Assembly (NCBI RefSeq): GCF_021018745.1
Contig: NZ_CP063845.1
Span: 806,001 to 870,000 of the forward strand
Length of the DNA: 64,000 nucleotides
Direction of reading: 5' to 3'
Source of the DNA: Gloeobacter morelensis MG652769
GTDB lineage: Bacteria; Cyanobacteriota; Cyanobacteriia; Gloeobacterales; Gloeobacteraceae
Part shown: positions 10,024 through 19,450 of the stretch, in pieces
How positions within the stretch are numbered: the first letter of the stretch is position 1
Layout of the letters: each line of letters opens with the position of its first letter
The notes under the pieces: model-generated
What the model saw: only the letters and a program-made list of their open reading frames with translations
What the model was told of the DNA's origin: nothing
Databases searched by the model: none
Position numbers and translations under genes: made by a program

Positions 10024-10075
10024 TTTCGATTGCGTCACTCGGGTTTGCAATGGATTGCCAACTCAGGCAAAGCGG

Positions 10076-11287
10076 TTACAACAATTTGCTGTAAATAGCC
10101 ATGATCTGCTCGTAGTGACGATCCTGGCTGAAGCGTTCTTCGATCTTCCGGCGGCCTGCAAGCCCCATCCCGGCGGCGCGTTCGGGGTCATCGGCCATAT
10201 AGACCAGTTTTTCGCGCAGGGCCTCCACAGCCCCCGGCGGGAAGAGCCAACCGTCGACTCCGTCGTCGATCAATTCGGGGATACCGCCGATAGTCGTGCC
10301 CAGGACCGGTCTGCAGAAGGCATAAGCCTCCAGAATCGCCATGGGACAGTTTTCGTACCATTGCGCAGGCAAAATACAGCACAGGCTGCCTTTGATCAGG
10401 TCTTGAAGCTCCTGCCCGCGTTTGGGCCCAAGAATACGGATATGCGAGAGGCCCCGCGCACTCACCAATTGCTCGGCCTCCACCCGTGCTTCGCCGTCGC
10501 CGACGATGAGCAGGGGAATATCGACTAGGGGAGCGGCTGCCTCGATGAGGGTGAAGATCCCCTTCAAACGCTCCAGGCGCCCGAAGTACAGAAAGTATCC
10601 TCCTGATCGAGAATTCAGCGCAATGTCGGAGACATCGACGAAGTTGTGAACGGTGGTCATCTTCTCCGCAGGCACGCCCAACTCAGCTAGCTTGCGGCGC
10701 TGGAAGTGACTGACGGTGATAAAACGGTCGATACGGTCGATCACGCCACCGATGAGTCGAGCGAAGTACGCTTCCGTTGCGCTGAGCAAAGAACGTGCAA
10801 ACGAGCCGCGATTGCACCGGCCGGCGACAGCACGCCAGTAGTCTTTGCCGTTGCAAGCCTGGCAGAGCTTACCGTCGTTGGACAACAAGGTTGAGACCGG
10901 GCAAACCAGCCGGTACTCGTGCAGAGTCTGAACGACGGGTACGCGGGCTCGCCTCAGTGGTCCAAGAATGGCGGTGCTCAGCTGGCCATAGTAGATGTGT
11001 AGATGAGCGATTTCGGGGCGGTGCGCCTCCAACAGCCGGTGCATCGCCGCCGCCGCCGACCGGGAGTGGACAAATCGGCTCAAATCCCTTAGCGAAGGAT
11101 TGGTGAAATTGACCGCCTCAGGAAAGTGGTCTGCCCACCGGGTCTCAAGGTTTTCGCTATGGCGGGCAGCGAACGGAATTACCCGATGTCCCCGCTTCTC
11201 AAGCAATTCTGCCAGGGAGAAAAAGTAACGGTCAGAGCCGCCCCGCACAAAGTAATTTTGCGAAACATTCAACACCGTTGGTGTCAT
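10076..11287 (-). CDS. Glycosyltransferase family 4
   Basis: A 403-residue GT-B glycosyltransferase. The N-terminal acceptor half contains NYFVRGGSDRYFFSL; the C-terminal half contains FLYFGRLERLKGIFTLIEA and the nucleotide-sugar loop ENCPMAILEAYAFCRPVLGT, where the E-x7-E pattern is partly changed. Several cysteines near residues 150-170 (CPVSTLLSNDGKLCQACNG) are common in this GT4 subgroup. The ATG at 11285-11287 is chosen because the longer frame extends through non-family sequence. It probably adds one residue to the polysaccharide repeat in the cytoplasm. Confidence 0.85.
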   Translation of the reverse strand: MTPTVLNVSQNYFVRGGSDRYFFSLAELLEKRGHRVIPFAARHSENLETRWADHFPEAVNFTNPSLRDLSRFVHSRSAAAAMHRLLEAHRPEIAHLHIYYGQLSTAILGPLRRARVPVVQTLHEYRLVCPVSTLLSNDGKLCQACNGKDYWRAVAGRCNRGSFARSLLSATEAYFARLIGGVIDRIDRFITVSHFQRRKLAELGVPAEKMTTVHNFVDVSDIALNSRSGGYFLYFGRLERLKGIFTLIEAAAPLVDIPLLIVGDGEARVEAEQLVSARGLSHIRILGPKRGQELQDLIKGSLCCILPAQWYENCPMAILEAYAFCRPVLGTTIGGIPELIDDGVDGWLFPPGAVEALREKLVYMADDPERAAGMGLAGRRKIEERFSQDRHYEQIMAIYSKLL

Positions 11288-11336
11288 GGGCTTGCACCGA
11301 GATAGGTAGATGCCGTGGGCTCCCACAAGTTTCGAG

Positions 11337-13265
11337 TCAAGGGTTGGTTTTGACGATCTGGAAATTATCAAAAACGATCTTGAACGAAGGGGAGTCTTTG
11401 CTGTAGGCCAGAATTCCAGCTTTGCTCTGCGGATCAAAGTAACGCCCGAAATCTGCCCCAACAAGATTCACCGTTCCCGGCAGATTGACCCTGCCGGTGT
11501 CCGAGCTTGTGTAAACGGCCCGGTAGGCGGCCTTGACTGTGCCGACGCTCGGATCGCCAATCAAGAACAACTCCAGGTTTTGCAGCGAGCCGGGGTTTGC
11601 CAGGCTCACCGTACTGAGGGTAGTGCCCACAGCTCGCCGTTCCTGGTAGAACTCGATACCCAGGGTGTTGACGTCGGTGGAGCGAACCACCACCTTGATG
11701 AAATTGTCCTGGTCAGGGCCAAGAAAGATGCCCGCTTGTTGGAAAGGAGGAGTGTTGATCTGATTGAGAGGGCCAAGAATTTTCGAGGACACCGTAAATG
11801 GGATCGAGCGGCCATCGAAAGCAAGTTGCAGTCCATTAATCAAAGTGTTGTCCGATCGGCTTGGGCTGCTGTTGGTCGTAGTTACCACAAGGGTTCCGGT
11901 CGCACTACTGGTGTTGAGCAACAGGGAGCTGGGATCAAAAGACGGTGTGCTCGTAAAGGTGTCGTTCTTGTTGCGTTGGGTGCTCGTAAAACCGATGCCC
12001 TTGCCTTCGCTGTCCGCAAGGGTGCCCGATACAGCCGAGCGAAAGAAAAGTACCAGCGACGAATTGCCTGGGGCCGCTTTGGGCACGGACGGGTCAAGGT
12101 TGGCACTCTCAGGGCGGGCGTTGCTCAGCAAAAAGGCGCCGTCCTGGTAGTCAAAGTTTTTGCCAACCTCGTTGCCCTCCGTAGGCAGCACATTACCCGG
12201 ATCGACAATGGCATACCAGGTGTTGGGTATCAACTTGCCTTGGGAGTCGCGCAGGGGGTACGTGCGCCAGTTGTGCGGCTGGTCGGGCGTGTTGAGGGCA
12301 TCGTCGGTATAGGAACCTGAGAACTTGAGGCTAAAGGCACCTGCAGGCGTTTCGCCAATGTTGTTGGCCGTAGGGGTAACCGTTGAACCATCGATGGAGA
12401 CCTTGGGCAGCAGTCTCTGATTTTCGCCCCCGCTGACGTCTGAACCTCCTGGGAAAGCATATATCGTTGGTTCACTTCCGCTCGCGTTTTCGCGATACTT
12501 CGTGTAGCCCTGCAGGCCAGTCTTTCTGGCACCGTACCTGGCCAGCGGCCACAGCAACACCGGGCTGCTCGCATTGGCGCGGAGCCAGTTGGGCGAATAA
12601 ATCTCTTCACCGAGAGGGGCTTTGGCACCGCCCAACTTCAATGCTTCCGAGCCGATGGAATTGCCTAGGCCGAAGGAGCGGGCGATTTCGGCAGCTGAAG
12701 GCTCGCCTGTGCCTTCGTAGGCAAAAGCATTGAGACCCGCCAGTTGCACTTTCGCGCTGGGCTGGCTCGGATCGCTGCTGCTGATCGTCAGTGACGCGTA
12801 GTTTTCGCCGTTGGTGGTGTGGGTTGGGCTGCCTGAGACAATTCCTGAGCCCCGCTGGGGCGCAAATTGAATGGACAGCTCGTAGGCTTGCCCCGGCGCA
12901 AGCGACAGAGGTAAAGCCGGGGCATTGAGAATCTGAAAATCGCCGGCGCGCTTGTAGTCGCTCGTGCGGCCATTGACGGCATTGACCACCTCATCGGAAT
13001 CACCCAATACCAGTGAAGAAATGGTCAGTGTGCCTGCGCCTGAATTGGTGAGGGTAATGCTCTTTGGCGAGCGAATCTCCTCGTCTACTGTACTGAAGAC
13101 AAGCCGACCCGTGACGATAGCTGCGTCTTCGGTGGTAACCACCAGTTTGCCCGACGTCTGAGCGGCCAGGGGTAGGCTTAAAGAAGATGCGGTCAGCAAC
13201 GAAAAAGAAAATGCGCACAACAGCATCCTTGAAGAAGGATTCAATGCGAGCTTGCGGTTGTTCAT
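11337..13265 (-). CDS. Secreted Ig-like (ASH/SPD-2/HYDIN-type) protein with C-terminal lectin-like region
   Basis: A 642-residue exported protein. The signal peptide (hydrophobic core LLCAFSFSLLTASSLSLPL) ends near AAQ, about residue 36. The first ~150 residues form an Ig-like domain of the choice-of-anchor-D/ASH type (SITLTNSGAGTLTISSL, APGQAYELSIQFAP, SSDPSQPSAKVQLAG). The remainder is beta-rich, and the last ~200 residues resemble a concanavalin-like carbohydrate-binding fold (FKIVFDNFQI). No enzyme motif is seen. Its place among glycosyltransferases suggests a matrix or surface protein that binds the polysaccharide; that role is inferred. Confidence 0.7.
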   Translation of the reverse strand: MNNRKLALNPSSRMLLCAFSFSLLTASSLSLPLAAQTSGKLVVTTEDAAIVTGRLVFSTVDEEIRSPKSITLTNSGAGTLTISSLVLGDSDEVVNAVNGRTSDYKRAGDFQILNAPALPLSLAPGQAYELSIQFAPQRGSGIVSGSPTHTTNGENYASLTISSSDPSQPSAKVQLAGLNAFAYEGTGEPSAAEIARSFGLGNSIGSEALKLGGAKAPLGEEIYSPNWLRANASSPVLLWPLARYGARKTGLQGYTKYRENASGSEPTIYAFPGGSDVSGGENQRLLPKVSIDGSTVTPTANNIGETPAGAFSLKFSGSYTDDALNTPDQPHNWRTYPLRDSQGKLIPNTWYAIVDPGNVLPTEGNEVGKNFDYQDGAFLLSNARPESANLDPSVPKAAPGNSSLVLFFRSAVSGTLADSEGKGIGFTSTQRNKNDTFTSTPSFDPSSLLLNTSSATGTLVVTTTNSSPSRSDNTLINGLQLAFDGRSIPFTVSSKILGPLNQINTPPFQQAGIFLGPDQDNFIKVVVRSTDVNTLGIEFYQERRAVGTTLSTVSLANPGSLQNLELFLIGDPSVGTVKAAYRAVYTSSDTGRVNLPGTVNLVGADFGRYFDPQSKAGILAYSKDSPSFKIVFDNFQIVKTNP

Positions 13266-13331
13266 TGGACTCGGTTCTCCGAACGGCAGTTAAGAAGGCC
13301 TGCGCCAGGGACTGTTTTTGGGCCTATATCT

Positions 13332-14234
13332 TCAATCTGTGAGCATCTGTGCTTTATTCAGTGATTCTGATGGGAAAGCGCCGGATTCGACTTCCTGCTG
13401 GTACATATTAAACGGCTTGCCATCCCAATACTTCCGGGGAATGAAATGCAGGACAATTGCCCAGCGAGGGTTGCGGTTGTAGCCTCCCTGGTGCACTATC
13501 AGTTGGTTGGACAGTGTCATCGTGCCTGCCGATCCCAAGACCTGGGTGCTATGACGCTCGTTGTAGAGAATAGCCATGTCTCCAAACTGGTCGGAGCGCT
13601 TGACCTTCTCCTTACTCCAGGTGAGGGTGCGCCAGCGAACGTAAAACAAGTTCATGATTTTTCGCAGGACGTGGCGGTGGGAGCCGGGAATAACAGTGTA
13701 GGGACCATCTTCACTACCGTTGACATCGCTTAGGTAAATGAACGCTTTGTAGCGTATGGTCAGTCCGTCGGTATGCAATCGCCGCTTTGTCTCACAGTCG
13801 GGCATATCCAACTGAATCACCGCGCTTTGTGCTTGTAGCGATTCACCGGTCCTTGCCTCCAACATCTTTTGAACCGTAGCGAGCAACTGCGAAAAGCGTC
13901 GATCGAGTTTCTGTACATTGATAAACTGGACCATCCCCAGGTTAATGTCTCTTACCTCGGCGCGATGGTGCACATAGCATTTCCCTCCATCAACTTCCTC
14001 GTCGCGGTAGTGCTGCGGTGGAACCACATAGCTATGGCCCTGCAGATAGCCGTTGGCAAAATGAATGATATCCTGGCATGTTTCTCGCTCGAGAAAACCA
14101 GGAAGGACTTCGAATCCGGCGACTGTGAAGCCATTGCTTGGCTGCCGCCGAACGTCCGATGCCATTTTTAGCACCTTGCTGACCATCCGGGCATAGTTGC
14201 GGGCATAGCTGACTAGACGGCGCACTGGACTCAC
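13332..14234 (-). CDS. PhyH-like Fe(II)/2-oxoglutarate dioxygenase family protein
   Basis: A 300-residue protein with the HxD iron ligands in RRLHTDGLTIRYK and the distal His plus 2-oxoglutarate Arg in LIVHQGGYNRNPR, in PhyH/prolyl-hydroxylase order. GPYTVIPGSHRHV between them is typical of PhyH. Start is a GTG at 14232-14234 with AGGAG eight bases upstream. It is the first gene of a minus-strand run behind the 391-base divergent gap. Such enzymes hydroxylate small molecules, lipids or sugars; here a modification of the polysaccharide or its lipid carrier is possible but unproven. Confidence 0.78.
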   Translation of the reverse strand: MSPVRRLVSYARNYARMVSKVLKMASDVRRQPSNGFTVAGFEVLPGFLERETCQDIIHFANGYLQGHSYVVPPQHYRDEEVDGGKCYVHHRAEVRDINLGMVQFINVQKLDRRFSQLLATVQKMLEARTGESLQAQSAVIQLDMPDCETKRRLHTDGLTIRYKAFIYLSDVNGSEDGPYTVIPGSHRHVLRKIMNLFYVRWRTLTWSKEKVKRSDQFGDMAILYNERHSTQVLGSAGTMTLSNQLIVHQGGYNRNPRWAIVLHFIPRKYWDGKPFNMYQQEVESGAFPSESLNKAQMLTD

Positions 14235-14625
14235 TACTCACTCCTTCTACCTACTGTGATTGTTCCGGCACAGGGAAAACGTACTTACTGTCTATAGCCG
14301 GATGAGTGTTGAAGCGTTGCTCGAGCTTACTTATGGAAGCTGGCGGAAGCAAAGGACTTGCTGTACAAGACAAAGTTCTGACAGGTTTTTTGTGATTTCA
14401 CCTGTTCGGTGGAGCTGGGTTTACATGGCCCAGGTTTTATGGGATAAGTCTTTCTAATTGGAAATGGCTGCAGTAGGGCTTTACAGCTCCCTTCCCCATG
14501 CCCACTCAGGAAAGTGAAAACGCCTGTGCGCACCAACTGCACGGGATCGCAGCCAAAGTATCTAGCGATAAATCTGTACAGGTTATGCCACTGAGCATTA
14601 TCCCGTCACGGGTCTGGAGATTGCC
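14235..14625. other. Divergent intergenic region (391 bases)
   Basis: Separates the minus-strand PhyH-like gene from the plus-strand IPT/TIG gene and must hold promoters for both. The only signals I can defend are the ribosome sites at its two ends (AGGAG before the GTG at 14234, GGAG before the ATG at 14626). Short open frames inside lack ribosome sites and family features. Confidence 0.5.
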
Positions 14626-16023
14626 ATGAATCCTCTTTATATTCGTTTGCTTGTGATTTTCGCATTGCTCGTACCCCTTGGTTTGCAGTGCCGATTTGTT
14701 GAACAGGGTGCAGCCTTTGCTGCCGCCGGCGCCATTACCGGCTTTTCGCCTGCGAGCGGTTCGCAGGGGACTGAGGTGGTCATTGAGGGCAGTGGGTTCA
14801 ACAATGTCAGTTCGGTGAAAATAGGGGGCGGTTCATTAAGTTACAAAAGAAACTCAGACACCAAGATCACAGCCACAGTCACCAGCAACGCCCAAACCGG
14901 AAGCATCACTGTACAAACTGCGGAAGGTTTGCTGACCAGTGCTTCTGCGTTTACGGTGATTGAGCCGGCACCGACAATCACCAGTTTCTCGCCAACCAGT
15001 GGCCCCCCAGGAACAAAAATCATCATCCAAGGTTCAGATTTTAACAATGTGCAGTCCGTCAAAGTCGGCAGCGTCTATCTAGCGTATTCTCGCGATAGCG
15101 AAACCCAAATCACAGCCACCACAGCGACCGGTAAATTGGACGGCAAAATTACTGTCACCACCCCAAACGGCTCAGCTACCAGTTCCGGCACCTTTACTAG
15201 CGATCCGCCAAGTGTCACCGGTTTTTCGCCCACCAGCGGCACTGCCCAACCCAAAACACAGGTTGCCATCAACGGCGTCAACTTGCTCGGGGTGACCAGC
15301 GTCACCTTTGGTGACAACGATGGATTCGCGCAATTTACCCTCCCTTCACCTAGCCAAATCCAGGCCGATGTGCCCTGCACGGCCAGAAGCGGCAAAATCG
15401 GCGTCAGCACCGCCGAAGGAGTGGTCTACAGCAGTGGCAGCTTCACGGTGCCCGATACAGGGGTTCCTGAGGAAGTGCCGACGCGCATCGCCTGCCTTTG
15501 GACCCCCGCCGCACCGGACGGATGGACTTCAGCCCAGTGGTGGGGACAAGCCATCTATGACAACGACCAGTCCGGGGAGGCCAGCCTCGAGATTGACTAC
15601 GTGCAGCTGTGGTGCAAGGTCGATGGTGTAGATACCAAACTAATCGACGATCAAGGGTCGGCCGCCGGCGGACTCTACGTTCGCTATCCATGGTACGAAG
15701 GGGCTCCAGAGCACGATCCATTGCCAACCGAATACAACGCTTCGAGCGATTCTCTGAAGTTGAACATTTCTAACCACCCCCACAAAATCTGGCAAATCTG
15801 GGGCACGGGCGCCAGACCGTCCTTTTCCTCCTCAGCTGTGGTCAACGATTGCCGCATCAAGGCCCGCTTCAAAGTCAGCGGTCCAGCCCTCGTCCAGTGG
15901 GGGGCCGATTGGTGGATCGACGCGACGGCTCAGCGCGGAGAAGTGCTGGAGAACAACCGCGGAATGATGCGCACTAACTGGTACTTCTCTTCTTCGAACT
16001 GGTACGAAGTTTCTTACCCGTAA
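14626..16023 (+). CDS. Secreted IPT/TIG-repeat protein
   Basis: A 465-residue protein with a signal-type N-terminus (LLVIFALLVPLGL, with Cys22 that could also suit lipidation). Three IPT/TIG Ig-like repeats follow at about residues 37-112, 113-192 and 194-275, each starting with the pattern F-S-P-x-S-G and ending in a GxxxxSxxxFTV-type strand. The C-terminal ~180 residues are unlike any domain I know: Trp/Tyr-rich with three Cys (WTSAQWWGQAIY, QWGADWWIDA). It is the only sizeable plus-strand gene in the polysaccharide locus. A role in binding the exported polymer at the cell surface is likely but inferred. GGAG precedes the ATG, and a strong terminator follows the stop. Confidence 0.8.
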   Translation: MNPLYIRLLVIFALLVPLGLQCRFVEQGAAFAAAGAITGFSPASGSQGTEVVIEGSGFNNVSSVKIGGGSLSYKRNSDTKITATVTSNAQTGSITVQTAEGLLTSASAFTVIEPAPTITSFSPTSGPPGTKIIIQGSDFNNVQSVKVGSVYLAYSRDSETQITATTATGKLDGKITVTTPNGSATSSGTFTSDPPSVTGFSPTSGTAQPKTQVAINGVNLLGVTSVTFGDNDGFAQFTLPSPSQIQADVPCTARSGKIGVSTAEGVVYSSGSFTVPDTGVPEEVPTRIACLWTPAAPDGWTSAQWWGQAIYDNDQSGEASLEIDYVQLWCKVDGVDTKLIDDQGSAAGGLYVRYPWYEGAPEHDPLPTEYNASSDSLKLNISNHPHKIWQIWGTGARPSFSSSAVVNDCRIKARFKVSGPALVQWGADWWIDATAQRGEVLENNRGMMRTNWYFSSSNWYEVSYP

Positions 16024-16044
16024 GTCGATCGCTGCCTGTACGAC

Positions 16045-17214
16045 CTACCCTGCCGCCCTGGCAGGGTTTTTCGTCTGGATAGTGTCAACGATCGCATCGC
16101 GATAGGCCAGGCTCACCCGCTCCCAGCCGAAGCGGTTGGCGCTGCGCACGGCACGCTCTTGCCAGTCCTGGCAGAGGGCCTGTCTTAGACATTGGGCGTA
16201 GGCATCCGGGTCGGTGACGTCGCACAGCAGGCCGCCCTCGCCGACGATAAGTTGCCGCATGGCGTCGTCGGTGGCGACGACGCCGCGGCCGCAGGCCATC
16301 GCCTCCAGGTACGCCAACCCCCAGGGTTCATCGATCGAAGGAAGGGTAAATAGATCGCACGAGCGGTACACCGCGGGCATTTGGTCGTAGGTAAAAGTGC
16401 AGATGCGGTACCGCCCGGCACCCAGCAGCCTTTCAGCCAGTGACTCGTAATAGTCTTGATCCCTGCCGGTACCGCAGATAAGCAAGGAGACATCGGGCAA
16501 CTTTGCCACTGCCTCGATAGCCAGATGGACTCGCTTGTGGCTGGTGCGGCGCAGCGAGGCAACGCACAGCACCACCGGGCCGGGAAGACCATGCTCAACT
16601 CGCCCGCCCGCAGGCGAGAAGCGCCCAAGGTCAACACCGTTAGGAATGATGCTGACTGTCTGGTTGGGGTGGCGGCGGCGAGCGATTTGCACCATCTGTT
16701 CGGAGAAGACTACCAGGTGATCCGGCCGAAAACCCAGGCTGCGCGCCAGAATACGGCCGTTGTTGAGCAGTCCTGCGTGTTCGGTGTAAAGCATCGGCGT
16801 ACCCGTTATGGCCCTTGTCGTCGCAGCCACTGCCAGACCGCCGAGGTAATTGTTGGGAAAGATTAAATCGACGGGCTTTTTAAGCAAATGCATCAGGCAG
16901 GGGGAGTAGCTGGTCAGGTACTCCCACCACAACTCGGGAACTTTTGTAAAGCGTTGCCAAAGCGGCGCCAGCAGGGGATGCCGAAAAACCGCACGCGAAC
17001 GGGTGCGGGCAATCCCGCCTATGGGTGTGCTCCAGGGACCGCAGTCGGATTCGCACAACAACTCCACCTCAAAATGCTCGGTCAACCGCCGGGCCATTTC
17101 GATGGCAAAGATCTCGGAGCCGCCGTTGGAGTTGGCATTCGCATTCGAGTGGATGAGCGCTACCCGGTAAGGACGACCGCGGGGGCTCAGCGCACGCTCT
17201 TGTTGGGAAAGCAT
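16045..17214 (-). CDS. Glycosyltransferase family 4
   Basis: A 389-residue GT-B enzyme. N-terminal ALIHSNANANSNGGSEIFAIEMA is the acceptor-side glycine loop. The donor half has VVLCVASLRRTSHKRVHLAIEA, and PSIDEPWGLAYLEAMACGRGVVATD carries the E-x7-E motif intact. It transfers a sugar from an NDP donor to the growing lipid-linked repeat. The ATG at 17212-17214 is assigned; a GTG at 17266-17268 would extend it 18 residues and overlap the sugar transferase gene by 11 bases, and neither start has a strong ribosome site. It is the last gene of the wza-led run. Confidence 0.85.
   Translation of the reverse strand: MLSQQERALSPRGRPYRVALIHSNANANSNGGSEIFAIEMARRLTEHFEVELLCESDCGPWSTPIGGIARTRSRAVFRHPLLAPLWQRFTKVPELWWEYLTSYSPCLMHLLKKPVDLIFPNNYLGGLAVAATTRAITGTPMLYTEHAGLLNNGRILARSLGFRPDHLVVFSEQMVQIARRRHPNQTVSIIPNGVDLGRFSPAGGRVEHGLPGPVVLCVASLRRTSHKRVHLAIEAVAKLPDVSLLICGTGRDQDYYESLAERLLGAGRYRICTFTYDQMPAVYRSCDLFTLPSIDEPWGLAYLEAMACGRGVVATDDAMRQLIVGEGGLLCDVTDPDAYAQCLRQALCQDWQERAVRSANRFGWERVSLAYRDAIVDTIQTKNPARAAG
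16048..16071 (+). terminator. Rho-independent terminator after the IPT/TIG gene
   Basis: A perfect 7-bp stem (CCCTGCC/GGCAGGG) with a 5-base loop is followed by five T residues, 24 bases after the IPT/TIG stop. The stem also encodes the last residues (ARAAG) of the convergent glycosyltransferase, so the terminator sits inside that gene's coding end. Confidence 0.85.
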
Positions 17215-17257
17215 GTTTGTGTCCGTTTGCTTGGAGTCTTTGAGCGATCCGCCAGAA

Positions 17258-17917
17258 TCAGTAAGCACCTCTTCTGGCCACCACCACCACGATCGTCCGC
17301 CACAGCAGCGTCAGGTCATAGGCGAGCGACCAATTCTCGACATACACCAGATCGAGATCGAGCATCTGCTCAAAGCTCAACTCGCTGCGGCCACTCACCT
17401 GCCACAGACCGGTCATCCCCGGCATGACCGACTGGCGCAACGCCAGCCGAGTACTGTCCACCACGGCGCGGGCGCGTTGGCAGTCGCGCTCCTGCAGGGG
17501 CCGCGGCCCTACCAGGCTCATTTCGCCCCACAGGACATTGAAAAGTTGAGGCAGCTCATCGAGGCTCGTGCGGCGCAGAAATTGCCCAAGGCCGGTGACG
17601 CGCGGATCATTTTTCATCTTGAAGAGCACGCCGCCCTCCGACTCATTGAACTGCTCGAGGCGCTTGAGCTGTGCCTCGGCATCGGCGACCATGGTGCGGA
17701 ACTTCCAGACCAAAAAGGTTTGGCCCCCAACCCCCATGCGCTTTTGTCTAAAGAAAACCGGCCCTGGTGAATCTAAGCGAATGGCAATGGCGATGAAGGC
17801 AAATACAGGGGACAACAGCAGCAGGCCGGCCGCCGCACCGAGAAAATCCAGCAGGCGCTTGCCCAGCAGCTGGTGCTGCAGGCTGCGCACTTCGGTCTTG
17901 CGTGTAAGAGTGTCCAT
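17258..17917 (-). CDS. Undecaprenyl-phosphate sugar phosphotransferase (initiating transferase)
   Basis: A 219-residue PF02397-type bacterial sugar transferase lacking the extra N-terminal membrane domain of full WbaP. It has one membrane hairpin (FLGAAAGLLLLSPVFAFIAIAI), then PVFFRQKRMG, FLVWKFRTM, RRTSLDELPQLFNVLWGEMSLVGPRPL and MPGMTGLWQVSGR, all signature blocks including the catalytic Asp-Glu. It loads the first sugar-1-phosphate onto undecaprenyl phosphate and so starts repeat-unit synthesis. It lies four bases after the flippase gene in the same run. Confidence 0.92.
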   Translation of the reverse strand: MDTLTRKTEVRSLQHQLLGKRLLDFLGAAAGLLLLSPVFAFIAIAIRLDSPGPVFFRQKRMGVGGQTFLVWKFRTMVADAEAQLKRLEQFNESEGGVLFKMKNDPRVTGLGQFLRRTSLDELPQLFNVLWGEMSLVGPRPLQERDCQRARAVVDSTRLALRQSVMPGMTGLWQVSGRSELSFEQMLDLDLVYVENWSLAYDLTLLWRTIVVVVARRGAY

Positions 17918-17920
17918 AGG

Positions 17921-19420
17921 TTATTGCTTCGAGGCTGAAGAAATAGGCTCAACGAGTGTGCCCCTGGGCACCGAAAGCTTTTTGGAGCGTCGGCCGGGCA
18001 ACTGGGCAAGCAGGCTGGCGGCGAAGGCAAGATACACAACCAGCACCATGGCGGCTTCCGCAGCGATGGGCAGTGTGACAAGCAAGGTAGCTCCCACGGC
18101 CGCCGCCGCCGCCGCGGGCGGCAGTAGAATTGGCCGAGCCAGGGCCCGCAACGGCCACCCGGAGGTGCGGCACACAGCCAGCCAGAACCAACCTGCCGCG
18201 CCGATGCCCATGACGATGGCGACGGCAATGGCGACGCCTTGAATGCCGCCCAACCAGGCGCCGACCAGGTAAGCCGGGATGGTGACGGGTACCAACGCCC
18301 AGTTGATTCGGGCGTTGATGTCGGGCTTGCCAGCGGCGGTGAGAGAAGTGCCAAGAATTTGCATTATGCCACGCACGTAGGCGAACCCCAGTACCGTCTG
18401 GAATATGGCCACGGCTGCATTCCACTCAGAACCGTACAGAAACGGAATGAGCCAGGGAGCGATCACGAAGGAGAGGGCATTGATCGGGGCTACGATTAGA
18501 CCATACTTTTCTAGGGCGCCGACGACGTAGGTTTGCCGAGCCTCCGGGTCGAGTTTCGAGAGCTCGGAAAAATGTACACGGTTGGTCTTGGCAGCGGCGA
18601 AGACGGGGACCATCGCCAGCTGGTAAGCAACGTTGTAGTATCCCAACGCCTGGGCTCCCAGCAGCCGACCGATGACCATGTTGTCGCCGCTGGTGTTCAT
18701 TTGGGCAGCCATGCTGATGCCCAAGATCCCGGCGATGAATCGGCGAACCTCACGAATGGCCTGGGGGTCGGGCCAGAAGGAGTAGGTGAAGCGATAGCCG
18801 CTCAACCGGCGACGGGTCAGCGCATCGGCGCAGGCGTAGCTCACCTCGGCCGCAGCGAAAGCCCATGGGCCTGCTCCCAGCAAACCGCAGACGCTTGCCC
18901 CTAAAAGGCGGGCCAAACCGGCGGCGGTGTCGCTCATGGCTATCTGCTTGAAGCGCTGCTGCTGCAGAAGTACTGCATCGTGGGAGCCTGTACCGGCGTT
19001 GATCAAAAACACGGCCGCGTGCAAGGCGGTCAAGGGCCAGAGGATCGGTTCGTTGAAAAACAGCGACAGCGGATAGCCGGCCAGCGACTGGACTAGAAAG
19101 AGGACGACCGAGATGTTCACTCCCAGGCTGTAGACCGCATTGACCAGATGCTTGTCCTCCAGACCCCGCTGCACCAGCACAGAGGCAATCGCTCCGTCGC
19201 GAAAATGTCGCGAGAAGTTCGTCAGCACCAATACCATCGCCCAGAGGCCAAAATCGCTCGGGGCGAGCAGCCGAGCCAGCAGAAGCTGCATGAGAAACTG
19301 CGAGCCCCGATCGAGCACAAAGCCGCTCAACAACCACATTCCGCCCTTGGCCAGCCGCCCGCGCAAGGGCAGCCGCTGCACAACCGGCTCCAGCCAGCGA
19401 GGGAACTTCAATCGGTGCAT
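17921..19420 (-). CDS. Wzx-type polysaccharide flippase
   Basis: A 499-residue MOP-superfamily membrane protein of the RfbX/WzxC type. It has about 12-14 hydrophobic segments and the N-terminal block KGGMWLLSGFVLDRGSQFL typical of WzxC/PST transporters. It flips the lipid-linked repeat unit across the cytoplasmic membrane. The ATG at 19418-19420 follows a weak GAGAAG; a TTG six codons upstream is the only alternative. Its place between GT2 and the initiating transferase fits a Wzx/Wzy-dependent pathway. Confidence 0.88.
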   Translation of the reverse strand: MHRLKFPRWLEPVVQRLPLRGRLAKGGMWLLSGFVLDRGSQFLMQLLLARLLAPSDFGLWAMVLVLTNFSRHFRDGAIASVLVQRGLEDKHLVNAVYSLGVNISVVLFLVQSLAGYPLSLFFNEPILWPLTALHAAVFLINAGTGSHDAVLLQQQRFKQIAMSDTAAGLARLLGASVCGLLGAGPWAFAAAEVSYACADALTRRRLSGYRFTYSFWPDPQAIREVRRFIAGILGISMAAQMNTSGDNMVIGRLLGAQALGYYNVAYQLAMVPVFAAAKTNRVHFSELSKLDPEARQTYVVGALEKYGLIVAPINALSFVIAPWLIPFLYGSEWNAAVAIFQTVLGFAYVRGIMQILGTSLTAAGKPDINARINWALVPVTIPAYLVGAWLGGIQGVAIAVAIVMGIGAAGWFWLAVCRTSGWPLRALARPILLPPAAAAAAVGATLLVTLPIAAEAAMVLVVYLAFAASLLAQLPGRRSKKLSVPRGTLVEPISSASKQ

Positions 19421-19450
19421 GATCTTCTCGGTAGACAACCGTTTGCCAGC

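Noticed and set aside
14260-14457. 65-codon frame in the divergent gap upstream of the IPT/TIG gene
   Set aside because: Cys/Trp/Arg-rich with no family pattern and no ribosome site.
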